Part shown: positions 32,256-40,066 of the stretch, piece after piece
Layout: every line of letters begins with the position of its first letter
How positions within the stretch are numbered: position 1 is the first letter of the stretch
Assembly: GCA_905198835.1 (NCBI GenBank)
Contig: CAJKDY010000005.1
Coordinates: forward strand, 83,264 to 147,263
Origin: an uncultured Eubacteriales bacterium
Lineage (GTDB): Bacteria; Bacillota; Clostridia; Oscillospirales; Oscillospiraceae
DNA length: 64,000 bases
Reading direction: 5' to 3'
Notes under the pieces: generated by a model
Databases searched by the model: none
What the model was told of the DNA's origin: nothing
What the model saw: the letters and a program-made list of their open reading frames with translations, nothing else
Made by a program: the position numbers and the translations under genes

Positions 32256-33950
32256 TTAGGATACCACCCCCGCGGCGGCGTTGGCCTCCTCCTCCAGCAC
32301 CCGGTAGGCCACTTTGCCCACCAGGGTCTTGGGAAGCTCGCTTCTGAACTCGATCTCCTTAGGCAGGGCGTAGGCCGCCACGTGCATACGAAGATGGTCC
32401 ATGATCCGCGCCTTGCAGGCCTCGTCGGGGGCAAAGCCCGGCCGGAGGACCACATAGGCCTTCACCCGCTGGACCCGCCTGGGGTCGGCCACGCCGATGA
32501 CACAGCTATAGGAGACCTCCTCACAGGCGTCGATGGCGTTCTCGATCTGGCCGGGATAGACGTTATAGCCGTTGGTGACGATCATGCGCTTGAGGCGCTG
32601 ATGGAAGTAGATGTAGCCATCCTGGCTCATGTGGCCCAGGTCCCCGGTATAGAGCCATGTTCTGCCGTCGGCCAGCACCCGCAGGGCCTGGGCGGTCTCC
32701 TCGGGCGCGTCCAGATAGCCCAGCATGACGGTGGGGCCGGTGAGAATGATCTCCCCCTCCTGGTCGAAGGGCGCCTCCTCGTCGGTGCCGGGCGAGACCA
32801 CGCAGTAGTTGGTGTCGGCAAATGGCAGGCCGATGCTGCCATCGCGGTATGTATCCTTGGGGGTCAGACAGCTGGCGGTGACGCACTCGGTGAGGCCGTA
32901 GCCCTCCCGGATCTGGATGGTGGCGCCGTGATCCTTAAGGAATTTGTCCACTTTCTTCTTCAGCTCCACCGACAACGAGTCGCCGCCACAGAACATCCCC
33001 AACAAAAAGTCCAGCTTGACGCCCTCCAACTCCGGCAGGTGCAAAAGGGCCTCGAAAATGGTGGGCACGCCGGCGATAAAGTTGGGCTTTTTCTTGATGA
33101 GCATCTGGGCGTAGCTCTTGTCGGTAAAGGTGGGCATAAGGATACACCGCACGCCGTAGATCAGGGCGGTATGAATATTGATACCAAGGCCAAAGCCATG
33201 GAAGCAGGGCATGCAGCTCAGGATCTTCATCCCCGGCCGGAATTCCTGCTCGATGGCCTCCCGGGCCTGAATAGCGCAGGCGTTGAAGTTCAGATCGGAC
33301 AGGCAGATGCCCTTGGGCACGCCGCTGGTGCCGCCGCTATATAAGATCACGGCGGTCTTGCCCGGGTCGTAGACCGGCTCCGGGAGTTCCCTGGCAGCAT
33401 CCCCCTTTTTCAAAAAGGCCGTCCAGAGCATAGCGTGGTCGGTATTGGGGAATTTCAAAAACTCCTTGCCCTTTTTCAACACAAAGGCCGCCTTCAGCAC
33501 AGGGTTCAGCTCATCCTGCATCCGACACACCAGCACCGTCACGTCCTGAGGCACGTCGTCCAAAGCAGCCTCCACCTTCTCGCAGAACATATCCACCGTC
33601 AAGATGGCGCGGCTCTTAGAGAGGGTCAGGTAGAAGCTGATCTCTCGCTGGGCCGATAGCGGATGGACCATGTTGCAGATGGCGCCGATGCGGTTGAGGG
33701 CGTAAAAGCAATCTAGGGCCTGGGGAGTATTGGGCATACAGATGGTGACCACATCCCCCGCTCCAATACCCAGGGCCAAAAAGGCCTTGGCGGCGCGCCG
33801 GATGCGGTAGACAAAGTCCTCATAAGGCGTCTTGCGGCCATAAAACTCGTAAGCCACCGCCTTGGGGTGCTCCCGGGCCACCCGCTCTACCATCTGATAC
33901 ATGGTCAGCTCCGGGTATTCCAGGTTATACTCGCGCGTTTTGGGGTCCAT
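32256..33950 (-). CDS. Acyl-CoA synthetase (AMP-forming, long-chain FadD-like)
   Basis: A 564-aa ANL-superfamily ligase activating a carboxylic acid, probably a fatty acid, to acyl-CoA through acyl-AMP. The ATP motif is AVILYSGGTSGVPKGI, a later motif reads IREGYGLTECV, and the hinge and C-terminal region is WLYTGDLGHMSQDGYIYFHQRLKRMIVTNGYNVYPGQIEN. Near the C terminus LPKTLVGKVAYR holds the catalytic Lys. There is no membrane segment. It is followed at once by the acyltransferase-fold gene. The substrate chain length cannot be told. Confidence 0.88.
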   Translation of the reverse strand: MDPKTREYNLEYPELTMYQMVERVAREHPKAVAYEFYGRKTPYEDFVYRIRRAAKAFLALGIGAGDVVTICMPNTPQALDCFYALNRIGAICNMVHPLSAQREISFYLTLSKSRAILTVDMFCEKVEAALDDVPQDVTVLVCRMQDELNPVLKAAFVLKKGKEFLKFPNTDHAMLWTAFLKKGDAARELPEPVYDPGKTAVILYSGGTSGVPKGICLSDLNFNACAIQAREAIEQEFRPGMKILSCMPCFHGFGLGINIHTALIYGVRCILMPTFTDKSYAQMLIKKKPNFIAGVPTIFEALLHLPELEGVKLDFLLGMFCGGDSLSVELKKKVDKFLKDHGATIQIREGYGLTECVTASCLTPKDTYRDGSIGLPFADTNYCVVSPGTDEEAPFDQEGEIILTGPTVMLGYLDAPEETAQALRVLADGRTWLYTGDLGHMSQDGYIYFHQRLKRMIVTNGYNVYPGQIENAIDACEEVSYSCVIGVADPRRVQRVKAYVVLRPGFAPDEACKARIMDHLRMHVAAYALPKEIEFRSELPKTLVGKVAYRVLEEEANAAAGVVS

Positions 33951-34000
33951 AGGTCCCGTCTCCTTCCCTTTCCGGCGCTCTTCGCCGGGCAGATGTCAGC

Positions 34001-34039
34001 AAAACAGCGGCAGAGTGGTGAACTCTGTCGCTGTTTTTT
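34001..34039. terminator. Terminator of greA-lysS
   Basis: A 15-bp stem (34001-34015 with 34023-34037, one G-U pair) with a 7-nt loop and T runs on both strands. It ends the minus-strand lysS transcript and isolates the acyl-CoA ligase gene downstream. Confidence 0.85.
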
Positions 34040-34048
34040 CGGTTTTGC

Positions 34049-35557
34049 TTATCGATCCGTGGGTTTCATGGTGGGGAACAAAATGACGTCCCGGATGGAG
34101 TCGGCGCCGGTAAGGAGCATAACGCAACGGTCGATGCCGATGCCCAGGCCGCCCGTAGGGGGCATACCGTACTCCAAAGCGTTGAGGAAGTCCTCGTCCA
34201 TCATCCCGGCCTCGTCGTCACCCTTGTCCCGCAGCTCCACCTGCTTTTGGAACCGCTGGCGCTGGTCGATGGGGTCGTTGAGCTCGGAGAAGGCGTTGCC
34301 CATCTCGCTGTGGCAGATGAACAGCTCAAACCGTTCCGTCAGCCGGGGATCCTTCGGAGAGCGCTTGGCCAGCGGCGAGACGTCCACCGGGTGCATGGTG
34401 ATAAAGGTAGGCTGGATGAGCTTCTCCTCTACCTTCTGGTCAAAGCACTCGTAAAGGGCGTTGCCCCAGGTCTTGTCCGCCGTCTCAGGCAGCTCTACGC
34501 CGATGGACTTGGCGGCGGCCACCGCCTCCTCGTCAGAGGAGATGGCCATAAAGTCGATGCCGCAGTACTGCTTCACCGCCTCATGCATCGGCATGCGGGG
34601 CCAGCCAGGGGTCAGGTCGATGTCCTCTCCCTGCCACTGGACCTGATAGGTGCCCAGGAGCTTCTGGGCCGCGGAGGACAGCAGGTCCTCGAACAGATCC
34701 ATCATATCGTTGAAGTCGGCGTAGGCCTGGTAGAGCTCGATGGTGGTGAACTCCGGGTTATGCTTGGGGTCCATGCCCTCGTTGCGGAAAATGCGGCCGA
34801 TCTCATAGACCCGGTCCATACCGCCCACGATGAGCCGCTTCAAGGGCAGTTCGGTGGCGATACGCATATACATGTCGATATCCAGGGTGTTGTGGTGGGT
34901 GATAAAGGGCCGGGCGGTTGCGCCACCGGAGATGGTGTTCAGCACCGGAGTCTCCACCTCAATATAGCCCCGGCCATCCATGAAGTCCCGGACGTGCTTG
35001 ATAAACTTGGAGCGGATGATGAAGTTTCGCTTGACCTCAGGGTTAACGATGAGGTCCACATAGCGCTGGCGATAGCGCAGTTCCTTATCCTGGAGGCCGT
35101 GGAACTTCTCGGGCAGGGGCAGCAAAGACTTGGAAAGCAGCGTGATGCTCCGGGCCCGGACGCTCATCTCGCCCCGCTGGGTGCGGAACACCTCGCCCTC
35201 CACGCCGACAATATCGCCAATGTCGAACTTCTTGAACTTCTTATAGACCGCCTCGTCCATCTCGTCTTGCCGGGCGTAGAGCTGGATGCGGCCATCCCGG
35301 TCCTGGAGGTCGCAGAAGGACACCTTGCCCATGCCCCGCTTGCTCATCAGACGGCCCGCCACCTTAACAGGCTTCCCCTCCATGGCGTCAAAGTTATCTT
35401 TGATCTGCTGGGAGGTGGCGTCCCAGACGAACTTAGTGACCTGAAAGGGGTCTTCTCCGGCGGTCTGCAGCTCGGCCAGCTTGTCCCGGCGGATCTTCAA
35501 AAGCTCGGAAAGCGAGGGCTCGCTCTGCTGGCTCTGGCGGTTTTTCTCCTCTGCCAT
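34049..35557 (-). CDS. lysS: Lysyl-tRNA synthetase, class II
   Basis: A 502-aa synthetase charging tRNA-Lys. It has an N-terminal OB-fold anticodon domain (VKVAGRLMSKRGMGKVSFCDLQD), motif 1 near MDGRGYIEVETPVL, motif 2 in FRNEGMDPKHNPEFTTIELYQAY, and motif 3 at the C terminus (YGMPPTGGLGIGIDRCVMLL). It lies 25 bases downstream of greA and is co-transcribed with it, a conserved Firmicutes order. Confidence 0.97.
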   Translation of the reverse strand: MAEEKNRQSQQSEPSLSELLKIRRDKLAELQTAGEDPFQVTKFVWDATSQQIKDNFDAMEGKPVKVAGRLMSKRGMGKVSFCDLQDRDGRIQLYARQDEMDEAVYKKFKKFDIGDIVGVEGEVFRTQRGEMSVRARSITLLSKSLLPLPEKFHGLQDKELRYRQRYVDLIVNPEVKRNFIIRSKFIKHVRDFMDGRGYIEVETPVLNTISGGATARPFITHHNTLDIDMYMRIATELPLKRLIVGGMDRVYEIGRIFRNEGMDPKHNPEFTTIELYQAYADFNDMMDLFEDLLSSAAQKLLGTYQVQWQGEDIDLTPGWPRMPMHEAVKQYCGIDFMAISSDEEAVAAAKSIGVELPETADKTWGNALYECFDQKVEEKLIQPTFITMHPVDVSPLAKRSPKDPRLTERFELFICHSEMGNAFSELNDPIDQRQRFQKQVELRDKGDDEAGMMDEDFLNALEYGMPPTGGLGIGIDRCVMLLTGADSIRDVILFPTMKPTDR

Positions 35558-35582
35558 GACGATTCTCCTATCCTTAGGTTTC

Positions 35583-36059
35583 TTACTTCTCGATCTTGAC
35601 GATCTCGTAGCGCACCGCGCCGTTGGGGGCCTCTACGGTGACCTTGTCCCCTACCTTGTGGCCCAGCAGGGCCTTGCCGAAGGGAGACTCCTCCGAAATA
35701 CGGCCGTTCATGGGGTCGGCCTCCTGAGAGCCCACCACCTGGTAGGTCTCGGTATCCCCGAATTCCAGGTCTTTCACGGTGATGCGGCTGCCCAGACGAA
35801 CGGCGTCGGGGTCCTTGGCATGGTCTTCAATGATGACGTAGTTACTCAGGATGCCCTCCAGCTCCGCGATGCGGGAGTAGAGCTTGCCCTGCTCGTTCTT
35901 GGCCTCGTCGTACTCACTGTTCTCGCTGAGGTCGCCAAAGGAGCGGGCCTCCTTGATCTGGTCGGCCACCTCTTTTTCCCGGACAGTCTTCAGATAGTTC
36001 AGCTCTTCCTGCAACGCCTTTAAACGGTCGGCACTCAGCTTGAATTCCTTTGCGGCCAT
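35583..36059 (-). CDS. greA: Transcript cleavage factor GreA
   Basis: A 158-aa factor rescuing backtracked RNA polymerase. The N-terminal coiled coil bears the acidic tip (DLSENSEYDEAKNEQ, near residue 45); the C-terminal FKBP-like domain includes GRISEESPFGKALLGHKVGD. ATG 36059 gives the normal family length; a GTG 4 codons upstream is possible but poorly spaced. Transcription starts from a perfect sigma-A promoter. Confidence 0.97.
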   Translation of the reverse strand: MAAKEFKLSADRLKALQEELNYLKTVREKEVADQIKEARSFGDLSENSEYDEAKNEQGKLYSRIAELEGILSNYVIIEDHAKDPDAVRLGSRITVKDLEFGDTETYQVVGSQEADPMNGRISEESPFGKALLGHKVGDKVTVEAPNGAVRYEIVKIEK

Positions 36060-36083
36060 GTGGTCTAACACACCTTTCTATAC

Positions 36084-36105
36084 ATTTGGCAATCAACTGC
36101 CAAAT
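36084..36105 (-). promoter_or_regulatory. Inverted repeat in the greA leader
   Basis: An 8-bp inverted repeat (ATTTGGCA at 36084-36091 and TGCCAAAT at 36098-36105, 6-base gap) in the 5' leader of greA. It could be a protein-binding operator or an RNA hairpin ahead of the ribosome-binding site. Confidence 0.4.
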
Positions 36106-36140
36106 CTTCGTCCTCGCATACAGCGGGGTACATTCTATGT

Positions 36141-36169
36141 ATTATAGGTATTTTTCTTGCATCTGTCAA
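36141..36169 (-). promoter_or_regulatory. Consensus sigma-A promoter of greA-lysS
   Basis: TTGACA, 17-nt spacer, TATAAT on the minus strand (-10 at 36141-36146, -35 at 36164-36169). All twelve positions match consensus. Confidence 0.92.
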
Positions 36170-36204
36170 GTCAGACCGATCAAAGTGGACGCTGGACTGC
36201 CACA

Positions 36205-36238
36205 AAAATAAACAGGCCGCCCGCTGGGCGACCTGTTT
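36205..36238 (-). terminator. Terminator of rplJ-rplL
   Basis: Stem 36210-36222 with 36226-36238 (one internal mismatch), 3-nt loop; on the minus strand it is followed by TATTTTTG. It ends the rplJ-rplL transcript about 160 bases after the rplL stop, so rpoB does not follow here. Confidence 0.8.
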
Positions 36239-36279
36239 TGTGGCTTGTGTTGGGAAAAGAAGCTGTCATGTTCGCGTTG

Positions 36280-36378
36280 GGCACGCTGACGGTCCGGCTT
36301 CCCTCCGCTCGGGCTGGTCTCCGGGGCCTTGCGGCCCCTGCCCTCGCCCTCGCTCCGGTCCATCCGGACCTGCGTGCC
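36280..36378 (-). ncRNA. Nested structured RNA element in the rplL 3' region
   Basis: Read on the minus strand, four helices nest: 36372-36378 with 36280-36286; 36364-36370 with 36291-36297; an 8-nt pair (36346-36353 or 36340-36347) with 36307-36314 containing tandem G.A mismatches; and 36333-36338 with 36323-36328 closing a GCAA loop. GNRA loop and G.A pairs occur only on the strand that is transcribed with rplL. No coding frame is convincing. I do not recognise an RNA family. Confidence 0.5.
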
Positions 36379-36398
36379 TACGCTCACACTTCGGTTTC

Positions 36399-36779
36399 TT
36401 ACTTCAGCTCGACCTTGGCGCCGGCCTCTTCCAGCTTCTTCTTCATCTCCTCGGCGTCGTCCTTGCCCACGGCCTCCTTGACAGCCTTGGGGGCAGACTC
36501 CACCAGAGCCTTGGCCTCGGCCAGGCCCAGACCGGTGATCTCACGAACAGCCTTGATGACCTTGATCTTCTCGGCGCCGACGTCAGCCAGCACCACGTCG
36601 AACTCGGTCTTCTCCTCGGCGGCAGCGCCACCGGCAGCAGCGCCGCCAGCGGCGGGAGCAGCCATAGCGGCGGCGGAAACGCCGAACTCCTCCTCCAGAG
36701 CGTGGACCAGGTCGCTGAGCTCCAGAACGGTCAGGCCCTTCACTTCTTCGATCAGGGCAGCAATCTTCTCACTAGCCAT
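36399..36779 (-). CDS. rplL: 50S ribosomal protein L7/L12
   Basis: A 126-aa stalk protein recruiting translational GTPases. It has the N-terminal dimerisation domain (LIEEVKGLTVLELSDLVHALEEEFGV), an Ala/Gly-rich hinge, and the C-terminal domain (EKIKVIKAVREITGLGLAEAKALVESAP). It is downstream of rplJ as expected. A structured 3' region precedes the terminator. Confidence 0.98.
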   Translation of the reverse strand: MASEKIAALIEEVKGLTVLELSDLVHALEEEFGVSAAAMAAPAAGGAAAGGAAAEEKTEFDVVLADVGAEKIKVIKAVREITGLGLAEAKALVESAPKAVKEAVGKDDAEEMKKKLEEAGAKVELK

Positions 36780-36831
36780 TTTGTTTTACCTCCTATTTAT
36801 GTGGTGTGATTTCAATGTTTGGTTGCGGAAC

Positions 36832-37479
36832 TTACTCCGCGGCGGGGGCTTCCTCAGCGGGAGCCTCAGCAGGGGCAGCCTCGGCGGCAGGGGCCTCCTC
36901 AGCAGCGGGAGCCTCGGCAGGCGCTTCCACAGCGGCGGGGGCAGCCTCCTCAGCGGGCTTAGCGGCCACGGCGGCAGCGCCGCCGCCCTTCTCGGCGATG
37001 GCCTTGATGACGATGGCCAGGCTGGTGATGGGCGCCAGCATGGTACCCATGACCTGGGCCTGCAGGGTCTCCTTGGAGGGCAGCTCGGCCAGGGCCATGA
37101 TGTCGTTGATGGGCAGGACCTTGCCGTCCATAAAGCCGGCTTTGATGATGAACTTCTCGCCGTTGAACTTCTTGGAGAACTTGTTGATGACGCGCATGGG
37201 AGCGATGGGGTCCTCGGCGCAGACCGCCAGAGCGGTGGTGCCGTGGAGATGCTCGTCCAGCTCGCCAAGGCCGGTGTCGTCCAGAGCGAAGCGGACCATG
37301 GTGTTCTTCACCACGGCGTAGTCCACACCGTTCTTGCGCAGTTCCTGGCGCAGCTCGGTGTCCTCCGCCACGGTGAGGCCCTTGTAGTCCACCAGCACGC
37401 CGGAAGCGGCGGCCTTCAGCTTCTCCTCCAGAGCGGCCACGATGGCCTTCTTCTCACTCAGGATCTTAGCATTGGGCAT
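36832..37479 (-). CDS. rplJ: 50S ribosomal protein L10 with long acidic tail
   Basis: A 215-aa L10, the base of the L7/L12 stalk (SEKKAIVAALEEKLKAAASGVLVDYKGLTV; NTMVRFAL). A typical L10 ends near residue 170; the extra 40 residues are almost only Ala, Glu and Pro (AEEAPAAEAAPAEAPAEEAP). AGGTGAAA precedes the start. Expression is probably controlled by the L10 leader upstream, which binds the L10-(L12)4 complex. Confidence 0.97.
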   Translation of the reverse strand: MPNAKILSEKKAIVAALEEKLKAAASGVLVDYKGLTVAEDTELRQELRKNGVDYAVVKNTMVRFALDDTGLGELDEHLHGTTALAVCAEDPIAPMRVINKFSKKFNGEKFIIKAGFMDGKVLPINDIMALAELPSKETLQAQVMGTMLAPITSLAIVIKAIAEKGGGAAAVAAKPAEEAAPAAVEAPAEAPAAEEAPAAEAAPAEAPAEEAPAAE

Positions 37480-37489
37480 ATTGTTTCAC

Positions 37490-37616
37490 CTCCATATAAA
37501 GTAAAATGCCGCTTTCGTGTTCCAGGCACACGAAAACAGCATGGCAAAGCGGTAATTCCATTGCTGCATTCTCGGCGGGTCTTATCCCTGGCGGGAGCCT
37601 GCTGTCTCAGAACACG
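37490..37616 (-). promoter_or_regulatory. Ribosomal protein L10 leader
   Basis: The minus-strand transcript from the promoter to rplJ is about 135 nt. It carries AGACAGCAGGCTCCCGCC followed by ACCCGCCGAGAATGC, which fits the L10-binding kink region of known L10 leaders. A terminator-like hairpin follows (37513-37520 with 37528-37535, then CATTTTAC). Free L10-L12 complex would bind and reduce expression. Assigned by position and motif, not by covariance search. Confidence 0.72.
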
Positions 37617-37622
37617 AAGAGA

Positions 37623-37651
37623 ATTATAACAGCCATTCCTTGATTTGTCAA
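37623..37651 (-). promoter_or_regulatory. Consensus sigma-A promoter of rplJ-rplL
   Basis: TTGACA, 17-nt spacer, TATAAT on the minus strand (-10 at 37623-37628, -35 at 37646-37651); a perfect match, as expected for a ribosomal protein operon. Confidence 0.92.
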
Positions 37652-37696
37652 CACTTTCTTTGGAAAAACACTGTGTTTTGTGCTCTCCCCTCTCCA

Positions 37697-37733
37697 TAGA
37701 AAAAACAGGGACAGCCGCTGGCTGTCCCTGTTT
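37697..37733 (-). terminator. Terminator after rplA
   Basis: A perfect 14-bp stem (37703-37716 with 37720-37733), 3-nt loop, TTTTTT on the minus strand. It separates rplK-rplA from rplJ-rplL, which has its own promoter. Confidence 0.92.
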
Positions 37734-37746
37734 GTAGCGCTGCTAT

Positions 37747-38439
37747 TTAGACCATTTTGGCCGCGTTCATCTTCACGCCGGGGCCCATGGTGCTGGCGCA
37801 CACACAGGAGCGGACGTACTGGCCCTTGGCGGCGGCGGGCTTGGCCTTGAGGATGGCGGACATGAGAGCGTTGAAGTTCTCAGCCAGCTTCTCAGCGCCG
37901 AAAGACACCTTGCCGATGGGGCAGTGGATGATGTTGGTCTTGTCCAGACGGTACTCCACCTTACCGGCCTTGATCTCGCTGACGGCCTGACCCACGTTGG
38001 GAGAGACGGTGCCAGCCTTGGGAGAGGGCATCAGGCCCTTGGGGCCCAGCACCTTACCCAGACGGCCCACAAGGCCCATCATGTCAGGGGTGGCGACCAC
38101 CACGTCAAAGTCGAACCAGTTCTCCTTCTGGATCTTCTCCACCAGGTCCATCTCGCCCACATAGTCGGCGCCGGCAGCCTTGGCCTCCTCGGCCTTGTCG
38201 CCCTTGGCGAAGACCAGCACACGCTGGGTCTTGCCGGTGCCGTGGGGCAGGACGATGGCGCCGCGGACCTGCTGGTCGGCGTGACGGGAGTCGACGCCCA
38301 ACTTCACATGGAGCTCCACGGTCTCGTCAAACTTGGCCTTGGCGGTCTTGACCACCAGGTCCATGGCCTCGGCCACGTCGTACTGTACACTGCGGTCGAT
38401 CAGCTTGGCGCTGTCGACATATTTCTTTCCTCTGCTCAT
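37747..38439 (-). CDS. rplA: 50S ribosomal protein L1
   Basis: A 230-aa L1 protein of the E-site stalk. Diagnostic stretches are KFDETVELHVKLGVDSRHADQQVRGAIVLPHGTGK and the signature GLVGRLGKVLGPKGLMPSPKAGT. L1 often represses its own operon by binding mRNA. It lies 13 bases downstream of rplK. Confidence 0.98.
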   Translation of the reverse strand: MSRGKKYVDSAKLIDRSVQYDVAEAMDLVVKTAKAKFDETVELHVKLGVDSRHADQQVRGAIVLPHGTGKTQRVLVFAKGDKAEEAKAAGADYVGEMDLVEKIQKENWFDFDVVVATPDMMGLVGRLGKVLGPKGLMPSPKAGTVSPNVGQAVSEIKAGKVEYRLDKTNIIHCPIGKVSFGAEKLAENFNALMSAILKAKPAAAKGQYVRSCVCASTMGPGVKMNAAKMV

Positions 38440-38452
38440 GCTGATCCCTCCT

Positions 38453-38878
38453 TTAGTCGCCCACCACGACGCCCATGGAACGGGCGGTCCCGGCGATCAT
38501 GCTCATGGCGGCTTCGATGCTGCCCGCGTTCAGATCGGGCATCTTGGTCTCCGCGATCTTGCGGACGTCCTCTTTGCTGATGGTGGCGACCTTTTCCTTG
38601 TTAGGCACGCCGGAGGCCTTCTCCAGGTTGCAGGCCTTCTTGATGAGAACGGCGGCGGGAGGGGTCTTGGTGATGAAGGTGAAGGAGCGGTCGGCATAGA
38701 CGGTGATGACCACGGGGATGATCATGCCCATGTCGTTCTTGGTGCGCTCGTTGAACTCCTTGGTAAAGCCGGCGATGTTGATGCCGTGCTGGCCCAGAGC
38801 GGGGCCAACGGGGGGAGCGGGCGTCGCTTTGCCCGCGGGGATCTGCAATTTAACGTAACCTACTACTTTCTGTGCCAC
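38453..38878 (-). CDS. rplK: 50S ribosomal protein L11
   Basis: A 141-aa L11 protein of the GTPase centre (VVGYVKLQIPAGKATPAPPVGPALGQHGINI). The start is GTG at 38878, with AGGAGGTG six bases upstream, giving the exact family length; a GTG inside the ribosome-binding site (38887) is rejected. A GGAGCC/GGCTCC hairpin lies in the gap after nusG. Confidence 0.97.
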   Translation of the reverse strand: MAQKVVGYVKLQIPAGKATPAPPVGPALGQHGINIAGFTKEFNERTKNDMGMIIPVVITVYADRSFTFITKTPPAAVLIKKACNLEKASGVPNKEKVATISKEDVRKIAETKMPDLNAGSIEAAMSMIAGTARSMGVVVGD

Positions 38879-38950
38879 TGAAAGCACCTCCTAGATGAAA
38901 TGTGGTTTGGCGGAGCCGTGCCCGGCTCCTCCCACGGCGGGGAATGGTTG

Positions 38951-39475
38951 TCAGTCCACGCGCTCGATCTGGTCCAGCTCCAGCTCCACCGGGGTGTCCC
39001 GGCCAAACATGGAGACCTTGACGCTGACCTTGCCGCGCTCCAGGTCGATCTCCTCCACGGTGCCCAGGAAGGATTCCAAAGCGCCGTCGGTGATCTTCAC
39101 GTTATCGCCCAGCTCGTAGGCGACCTCCACGTGCTTTTTCTCCACACCCAGGTTGGCGATCTCCTCTTCGGTGAGGGGGATGGGCTTGTTGTTGCCCTCG
39201 CCCACGAAGCCGGTAACGCCGCGGATGTTGCGCACCAGGTGCCACGCTTCGTCGGTCATCACCATCTTCACCAGCACATAGCCGGGAAAGACCTTACGCT
39301 CAAAGGTCTTGGGTCCGTTGTCGGTGATCTCGGTGACGGTCTCCATGGGGATGTTGATCTCCTGGATCAGGTCGTGCATATTGCGGTTTTCCACCGCTTT
39401 TTCAATGGTGGCGGCCACGGTATTCTCATATCCAGAATAGGTATGGGCCACGTACCACTTCGCGCTCTCTGCCAT
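38951..39475 (-). CDS. nusG: Transcription antitermination factor NusG
   Basis: A 174-aa elongation factor with an N-terminal NGN domain (AKWYVAHTYSGYENTVAATIEKAVENR) and C-terminal KOW domain (LGDNVKITDGALESFLGTVEEID). It binds RNA polymerase and couples it to Rho or ribosomes. It lies between secE and rplK in the standard order. Confidence 0.98.
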   Translation of the reverse strand: MAESAKWYVAHTYSGYENTVAATIEKAVENRNMHDLIQEINIPMETVTEITDNGPKTFERKVFPGYVLVKMVMTDEAWHLVRNIRGVTGFVGEGNNKPIPLTEEEIANLGVEKKHVEVAYELGDNVKITDGALESFLGTVEEIDLERGKVSVKVSMFGRDTPVELELDQIERVD

Positions 39476-39488
39476 GGCGCTATCCCTC

Positions 39489-39785
39489 TCAGCCCTTGCC
39501 AGCCCAGGCCAGCAGAGCGTCGATGATCCAACGTGCCACCAGGTCGAAGACCCACAGGAAGATACCCACGATGATCACGCAGACGATGACGGTCAGCGTG
39601 TTGTTCCAGGTCTGCTTCCAGGTGGGCCACTGGACCTTCTTCAGCTCGCTCTTCATCTCCCTAAACCAGCGGGCGATCTTGCCGAAGAAGCCCTGCTTCT
39701 TCTTGGCGGGCTTGGCGGCCTTGTCCGCCTTGGCGGGCTTGGCGTCCTGAACCTGATTCTCAGGCAACTTTTCTTGCTCAGACAT
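39489..39785 (-). CDS. secE: Preprotein translocase subunit SecE
   Basis: A 98-aa membrane protein of the SecYEG channel. A Lys/Ala-rich N-terminal half is followed by the SecE amphipathic helix (FFGKIARWFREMKSELKKVQWPTWKQTWNNT) and one membrane segment (about residues 66-88). The N terminus is longer than in Bacillus. Confidence 0.95.
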   Translation of the reverse strand: MSEQEKLPENQVQDAKPAKADKAAKPAKKKQGFFGKIARWFREMKSELKKVQWPTWKQTWNNTLTVIVCVIIVGIFLWVFDLVARWIIDALLAWAGKG

Positions 39786-39828
39786 TTTTCACATACCCTT
39801 CTTTCTTAGTGCGCCTTTGGAGGGCAGG

Positions 39829-39993
39829 TCACTTGGTTTCGTTGTGGACGGTGTGCTTTCTGCAGAAGGGGCAGTACTTCTTCAGCTCCAGACGGTCAGG
39901 GGTGTTCTTCTTGTTCTTGTTGGTCTGGTAGTTGCGCTGCTTGCACTCGGTGCAGCGCAGAACGATCTTCACGCGGTTTCCAGCTTTTGCCAC
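39829..39993 (-). CDS. rpmG: 50S ribosomal protein L33, zinc-binding type
   Basis: A 54-aa L33 protein (VKIVLRCTECKQRNYQTNKNKKN ... KKYCPFCRKHTVHNETK) with two CxxC pairs, so the zinc-dependent form. The start is GTG 39993 with AGGAGGTG 7 bases upstream. It is the first gene of rpmG-secE-nusG-rplK-rplA. A strong terminator lies only 40 bases upstream, inside its own leader. Confidence 0.95.
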   Translation of the reverse strand: MAKAGNRVKIVLRCTECKQRNYQTNKNKKNTPDRLELKKYCPFCRKHTVHNETK

Positions 39994-40032
39994 TGTTCGG
40001 CACCTCCTTTTCGTATTTGCCGGGCCAAGCAT

Positions 40033-40066
40033 AAAAAAGCTGGGTCCGGCGGAGGCCGGACCCAGC
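40033..40066 (-). terminator. Strong intrinsic terminator in the rpmG leader
   Basis: A perfect 12-bp GC-rich stem (40055-40066 with 40039-40050), 4-nt loop, and on the minus strand TTTTTT (40033-40038). It lies between the rpmG operon promoter and rpmG, and could also end lysC transcription. Confidence 0.93.

Noticed and set aside
31272..33344. 690-codon plus-strand open frame opposite the acyl-CoA ligase and E2-like genes
   Set aside because: Spans two real minus-strand genes and the gap between them; no motif or ribosome-binding site.
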